Part shown: one piece after another, positions 59,722-64,000 of the stretch
Layout: every line of letters begins with the position of its first letter
How positions within the stretch are numbered: the first letter of the stretch is position 1
From: Nelumbo lutea
Lineage: Eukaryota; Streptophyta; Magnoliopsida; Proteales; Nelumbonaceae
Direction: 5' to 3'
NCBI GenBank assembly: GCA_022828595.1
Contig: JAKGHH010000002.1
Coordinates: 44,238,222-44,302,221 of the forward strand
Length of the DNA stretch: 64,000 nucleotides
Translations under genes and position numbers: made by a program
Notes under the pieces: generated by a model
What the model was told of the DNA's origin: nothing
Databases searched by the model: none
The model's input: only the letters and a program-made list of their open reading frames with translations

Positions 59722-60457
59722 ACATGTAATCTATAAGTTGTGCAGATTAGGGTTTTCCAGGTTTGAGGACCTTGCAACAGGTCTGTTATCTCTAGAGGAA
59801 ACTTCACTAGGATAGTGAGGACATCCTGACTTCAGTCCTAGAGTTGTTCACAGTGTTGTAGGGTTGGCCACAGTGTTCACAGTGCTGGTAGCACACTAGA
59901 TAAACTTCACTCAGACTGAACCAGTTCGGGTACAGTAGCAAGTAAAAAATTGAGGCTGCAACTGTGCAGTGTAAGTCTTTACCACTGTGCTGTGCAGGTC
60001 TAAAGTAGGGCTGGTAACCAACCTGAAAATAGGGATATTTACCACTGTTCTGTAAGAGCCTTGCTGGAGTACCGAAGCTGCAGCTGTAGAAGAGGCTAAG
60101 TCTTTACCACTGTTCTGCGCAAGTCTTGCTGGAGCACCGAAGCTGCAACTGTAGAGGAAGCTCTCCCCCTTTCGGCTAGTGCTAGGACTGCTGAAATCAG
60201 TCCTCAACTAGGTCTGTCCTATACAGACCTCTCTTAGTAGCCAAATAGCTACTACTTACTGGAAACAACCTGGTAGGACATCTACTTCTAGGTCTTACTT
60301 CCCTTGAGTCCTACAACCAAGAGAAACCCTAGGTTCAAACTTGCTTTACTCTCTTACACCCCTAGGTCTTTACTGCAGCAACCCAGAAAAAGAAGAGAGA
60401 AGATGAAAAGACAGCAAGAGAAGAGAGTGCGCCTGCTGAAACCCTAGGTTTGAACTT

Positions 60458-60469
60458 GCTATGATACCA
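60458..60469 (-). promoter_or_regulatory. Primer-binding site of copia E
   Basis: TGGTATCATAGC on the minus strand, directly after the 5' LTR. It differs by one base from the copia A site. Confidence 0.85.
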
Positions 60470-60760
60470 TGTAAGCTTAGGAGTTGTACTCGAAGTAGCA
60501 AAGGAGAGAAGAGAAACTCCGAAATGCAGTGAATGTCAAACTGTACTAGACAGTCGACCATGCTATTATTTACATATGAATGTAGTACAAAGTACAAGAA
60601 ATTACTGGGATGCCCTTGATTAGTGATGGGACACCCAGATGACTTAAAACATTAAACAGGATTAGGCCCATTAGCACAGGCCCAGTTACAAGATAAGATA
60701 AACATAAGTATGGGCTAATAAGAACTCTTATCAGCCGAACATCACTCTAACATTCTAACA
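60470..60760 (-). repeat. 5' LTR of copia E
   Basis: Minus-strand 5' LTR ending ...CCTAAGCTTACA directly before the primer site. Confidence 0.9.
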
Positions 60761-60829
60761 ATCTTACATAAGTCCATTATCCTTGGGTCTTCATAGAGTG
60801 GCTGAATCCAATGATCATTTAAGTGTAAA

Positions 60830-60971
60830 TGTTGGGCCCAAACTAAGCCCAAGTTGATTGAGTTAGGGGTTCACTACGGTTGAGCAAGAGCAAGAGAGAG
60901 AAGAGAAGAGAGGAGAGATTACAACAGTACCCTTATGGTACTAAACCCGAAGACATAAACAACTGACAACA
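60830..60971 (-). repeat. 3' LTR of copia F
   Basis: On the minus strand it runs from TGTTGTCAGTTG to TTTGGGCCCAACA, 142 bp, with the inverted ends TGTTG/CAACA. The purine tract precedes it (CTCCCCCTC at 60972-60980 on the + strand). It is short for a copia LTR. The outer border is not confirmed by a target duplication. Confidence 0.7.
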
Positions 60972-60978
60972 CTCCCCC

Positions 60979-62751
60979 TCAAGTTGGAGCATAGATATCA
61001 ATCATGCCCAACTTGTCACAAAGATCATGATGTCTGGAAAGGTTTAAACCCTTTGTAAAGATGTCTGCAAGCTGGTTCTCAGAAGTGACATAGGGGGCAC
61101 ACACTTTTCCTGTGATAACTTTCTCTCTGATAAAATGCTTATCAACTTCGATGTGCTTTGTTCTATCATGTAGCACCGGATTGGCAGCAATGCTTATAGT
61201 TGCTTTGTTATAACAAAATAGAGCTATAGGTTTGGTCACTGGGAAACCCAACTCCCCCAACAAATTCTTTATCCACATGCCTTCAACAACCTCGTGGGCC
61301 ATAGCACGATATTCAGCTTCAGCACTGGATCTAGCTACCACATTTTGCTTTTTACTCCTCCATGTAACAAGGTTCCCTCCTATAAAGGTGCAGTAGCCAC
61401 TGGTAGACTTTCTGTCACTTTGGGGTGCAGCCCAATCTGCATCTGTATAAACTTCAACTTTCAAATGTCCGTGCTTTTGAAACAACAAACCAGTACCCAG
61501 ATACTTCTTCAGATATCGGAGGATTCTCTCTGCTGCTTCAAGATGAAAAGACCTAGGAGCATGCATGAATTGACTGAGGACACCAACAGCATATGCAATG
61601 TCTGGGCGAGTCATAGAAAGGTATAACAATCTCCCTACAAGCCTCTGAAACTGTTTCACATCCTTGAGCGATTCACCACAGTTGTCACCTAATTTATGGT
61701 TGGGGTCAATGGGAGAGTCAACTGGCTTCACCCCCATATTTCCAATGTCCTGAAGTAAATCTAGGACATATTTCCTTTGAGAAATGAAGATACCCTTCTT
61801 TGATCGGGCAACTTCAATTCCAATGAAGTATCTGGCAGGTCCTAGATCCTTCACTTCAAACTGAGTGGCAAGAAAAAGTTTCAATTTCTGAATTTCATCC
61901 TCCCAATCACCATTAACAATTATGTCATCCACATATACAATTAGAGCAACAATTTTACCTTCTCCTTTTTTCACGAACAGTGTGTGATCTGATTGACATT
62001 GCCTGTATCCTTTCTGTTGAACTGCCACATGGAATCTACTAAACCAAGCTCTTGGTGATTGTTTCAACCCGTATAAGGACTTCTTCAACTTGCACACTTT
62101 CTGTTCATTGCCTTCAGCTAGAAACCCAGGAGGTTGAATCATGTACACTTCCCCTTCAAGGTCACCATTCAAGAATGCATTCTTGATGTCCAGCTGGTGT
62201 AAAACCCAACCCAGATTGGCCGCAAGAGAGAAAAGGACTCTAATGGAATTCATCTTGGCAACGGGGGCAAAAGTTTCTACATAATCAACTCCATACACTT
62301 GAGCAAATCCCTTTGCCACTAAGCGAGTTTTATACCTTTCCACTGTTCCATCAGCCTTATGCTTGACTGTGAACACCCATTTACATCCAACTGGAACCTT
62401 TCCCTTAGGAAAATCAACAAGTTCCCATGTGCCATTTTTGTGAAGGGCATTAATTTCTTCCCTCATGGCATTTGTCCATTCAGGAACTGAAAGAGCTTCT
62501 GCCACATTCTTAGGGATAGGGACACTGTCAATAGAGGTAAGGAAGGCACGGAATGAGGATGAAATGTTCTCATAGGAGACAAAGTTGGGAATGGGATGTT
62601 TAGTGGTGCACAATCTAACATCCTTCCTGTGAGCAATAGGACGGTCAAGATCATTAGCAGTAGAGGAATCATTTTCAATAGATTCAAGGACATCATTGGG
62701 AGCCAAAATACCTGAGTGAGTATGATCCTCCCTCGAGGAGTCTGGTGGCAC
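60979..62751 (-). CDS. Copia F RT and RNase H (590-residue open frame)
   Basis: An uninterrupted frame covering the integrase-RT hinge, RT and RNase H. RT motifs are GCKWVFTVKHKADGT (about residues 120-135), NAFLNGDLEGE, YGLKQSPRAWF and the catalytic YVDDIIVNGD (about residue 277). RNase H shows YTDADWAA (first Asp), SSAEAEYRAMA (Glu) and FCYNKATISIA, where active copies have CDN; the Asp of that motif is Tyr here. The frame ends ADIFTKGLNLSRHHDL ... MIDIYAPT, the usual copia C-terminus, followed within 10 bp by the LTR. Confidence 0.9.
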   Translation of the reverse strand: MPPDSSREDHTHSGILAPNDVLESIENDSSTANDLDRPIAHRKDVRLCTTKHPIPNFVSYENISSSFRAFLTSIDSVPIPKNVAEALSVPEWTNAMREEINALHKNGTWELVDFPKGKVPVGCKWVFTVKHKADGTVERYKTRLVAKGFAQVYGVDYVETFAPVAKMNSIRVLFSLAANLGWVLHQLDIKNAFLNGDLEGEVYMIQPPGFLAEGNEQKVCKLKKSLYGLKQSPRAWFSRFHVAVQQKGYRQCQSDHTLFVKKGEGKIVALIVYVDDIIVNGDWEDEIQKLKLFLATQFEVKDLGPARYFIGIEVARSKKGIFISQRKYVLDLLQDIGNMGVKPVDSPIDPNHKLGDNCGESLKDVKQFQRLVGRLLYLSMTRPDIAYAVGVLSQFMHAPRSFHLEAAERILRYLKKYLGTGLLFQKHGHLKVEVYTDADWAAPQSDRKSTSGYCTFIGGNLVTWRSKKQNVVARSSAEAEYRAMAHEVVEGMWIKNLLGELGFPVTKPIALFCYNKATISIAANPVLHDRTKHIEVDKHFIREKVITGKVCAPYVTSENQLADIFTKGLNLSRHHDLCDKLGMIDIYAPT

Positions 62752-62835
62752 TGGAGGTACAGCTCTTGGATTTGGCTGGCCTTTGCGACGACGAGAAAAA
62801 ACATGAAAAGGTAGAGGGTCAGGGAGAGAGGGAAG

Positions 62836-63942
62836 CTAAACCAGTTTCTCCTCATGTCTACACTCCCCTTGAGGAGAAACAGGATAGAAAGGCTCATCTT
62901 CAAAGAAAGAAACATCCATGGAGACATAGAATTTACGAGAAACTGGATCAAAAACACGGTATCCCTTTTGAGTGAAGGAGTAACCAAGAAATATGCAAGG
63001 TATAGCACGAGAATCCAATTTCCCACGGGTGGGAGACAGATTTTGGACAAAACACCGGCAACCAAAGACACGAGGAGGAATAGAAAGAAGGGGAGCCTTA
63101 GGAAAGAGAAGTTGATGTGGGGCTTTGTACTCTAACCGACGAGAGGGCATACGGTTTATAAGGTAAGTGTAACAAAGAACAGCTTCAAGCCAAAACCGTT
63201 TGGGAACATTCATATGAAGTAGTAAACCTCGAGCCACTTCAAGGAGATGTCGGTTCTTCCGTTCGGCCACACCATTTTGTTGTGGTGTGCGGGCACAAGA
63301 GCTACGGTGAAGGGAACCATGCGAAGCAAAAAATTCAGTGAGGTCACTATGAAAAAATTCTTTTGCATTATCTGATTGGAAAATTTGGATTTCAGTTTGA
63401 AATTGAGTGAAGACCATCCGCTGGAAATCTTGAATGATTTTTGGTACTTCTTCCCTGATTCGCATCAAGTATACCCAAGTAAATCTAGAATAATCATTAA
63501 TGAGGGTAATGAAATACTTGTAGCCACTCTCAGATGGTAAAGTAACAGGGCCCCACACATCAGAATGAACAATGTGAAATGGAGATTCAGATTTACTATT
63601 TCTTTGAAGAAAATGAGTTCTACAATGCTTACTCAACTGACACGTTTGATAAGAAAAATCAGAAACAGACATTGACTTAAACAGTTCTAGGAATACAACT
63701 TTCAAAGACTCAAAAGACAAATGACCAAGACGACAATGCCATAAATAAACTTTTTTCTTACAGGACTGACTCATAGACTCTGTAACATGAAGACCAGCCT
63801 TATTCTCCAGCATGTAAAGTCCATCAGCCATACGACCCCTACCAATCGTCATCCCCGAGGCAAGATCCTGAATCACACAATGAGAAGGGAAAAAAGTCAC
63901 TGAGCAATTCAAAGAATTAGTAACACTACTAACAGAGAACAA
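62836..63942 (-). CDS. Copia F integrase (368-residue open frame)
   Basis: The open frame starts in the protease-integrase spacer and holds the HHCC zinc region (HCRLGHLSFESLK ... CQLSKHC), the catalytic core HSDVWGPVT, SDNAKEFFHSD and QQNGVAERKNRH with all three acidic residues, and the conserved C-terminal part (LGYSFTQKGYRVFDP). It ends at about 62836 in a different frame from the RT stretch that starts at 62751, so a frameshift lies in the hinge near 62750-62840. The start of pol is outside the window. Confidence 0.88.
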   Translation of the reverse strand: MFSVSSVTNSLNCSVTFFPSHCVIQDLASGMTIGRGRMADGLYMLENKAGLHVTESMSQSCKKKVYLWHCRLGHLSFESLKVVFLELFKSMSVSDFSYQTCQLSKHCRTHFLQRNSKSESPFHIVHSDVWGPVTLPSESGYKYFITLINDYSRFTWVYLMRIREEVPKIIQDFQRMVFTQFQTEIQIFQSDNAKEFFHSDLTEFFASHGSLHRSSCARTPQQNGVAERKNRHLLEVARGLLLHMNVPKRFWLEAVLCYTYLINRMPSRRLEYKAPHQLLFPKAPLLSIPPRVFGCRCFVQNLSPTRGKLDSRAIPCIFLGYSFTQKGYRVFDPVSRKFYVSMDVSFFEDEPFYPVSPQGECRHEEKLV

Positions 63943-64000
63943 ATTAATGGGAAATTTTGGAACATGAAGAACATCAGAAAGGGTAAGGCCAAGAGGAAAA

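Larger units (their letters stand above)
55146..60760 (-). mobile_element. Copia E: full-length Ty1/copia retrotransposon
   Basis: Minus-strand element of 5615 bp with LTRs at 55146-55436 and 60470-60760, both 291 bp. The LTRs differ at about 16 positions by eye (about 5.5%), making this the oldest of the three paired-LTR elements. The flanking pentamers are ATTTT (55141-55145) and ATCTT (60761-60765), a target duplication with one mismatch. The order gag, protease, integrase, RT, RNase H is complete, and the primer site is at 60458-60469. The polypurine tract lies next to the left LTR (CTCCCCCTC on the + strand). Confidence 0.93.
60830..64000 (-). mobile_element. Copia F: Ty1/copia retrotransposon, 3' portion; continues past the window
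   Basis: Minus-strand element with a short 3' LTR (60830-60971), RNase H, RT and integrase. The protease and gag would lie beyond position 64000. Protein sequence is close to copia A (for example the NALHKNGTWE, GCKWVFTVKH and QVYGVDY segments). The two coding frames seen are long and almost uninterrupted, so this may be a recent insertion. The 5' LTR, needed for dating, is outside. Confidence 0.9.

Overview
This is nuclear DNA from a seed plant, almost certainly an angiosperm with large, transposon-filled introns. The evidence is spliceosomal exons with canonical GT/AG borders and matching phases, copia LTR retrotransposons with the plant tRNA-Met primer site, plant L1-type LINEs with an RNase H domain, and several typical plant MITEs. 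No bacterial or viral system, RNA gene or CRISPR array was seen. No previously undescribed system was found; the interest lies in the architecture.

Host genes. Two are recognisable, both incomplete. (1) On the + strand, three internal exons of SRP54 (GTPase of the signal recognition particle) lie at 9936-10089, 24266-24419 and 24505-24664. The first two are separated by a 14.2 kb intron. The first exon is clean; the other two carry only extra bases (14 in about 314 bp). (2) On the - strand, six internal exons of a FluG/NodGS-type amidohydrolase-glutamine synthetase fusion gene run from 49866 down to 28513. All exon phases are compatible, and introns of 7.5 kb and 11.1 kb are filled with retroelements. 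The 3' exons of both converging genes should lie between 24.7 and 28.5 kb, but only a truncated copia element and short repeats are seen there.

Layout. 1-7131: three minus-strand LINEs, the third bounded by a 13-bp target duplication. 7268-8411: a hAT-type MITE and a Mutator-type MITE with exact duplications. 10090-24265 (SRP54 intron): LINE4; LINE5, split by a hAT-type element and by a plus-strand ORF1-only LINE that itself holds a Tourist-like MITE; copia A; a copia scrap; and LINE6 split by another hAT MITE. 25.5-28.2 kb: 5'-truncated copia B. 30100-35982: copia C (minus, both LTRs). 37.0-46.9 kb: LINE debris with copia D (41195-46720, plus) inside LINE7. 49.3-52.9 kb: LINE tails and copia G (LTR plus gag only). 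55146-60760: copia E (minus, both LTRs). 60830-64000: copia F (minus), running off the window.

None of the retroelement reading frames seen is fully intact across a whole element. By eye, LTR divergence suggests insertion order E (about 5.5%), D (about 3.5%), C (about 2%). C and D belong to one lineage and share unusual TG...CT LTR termini. A, F and G are related in protein or gag sequence. These elements explain most of the window; host coding sequence is under 2%.
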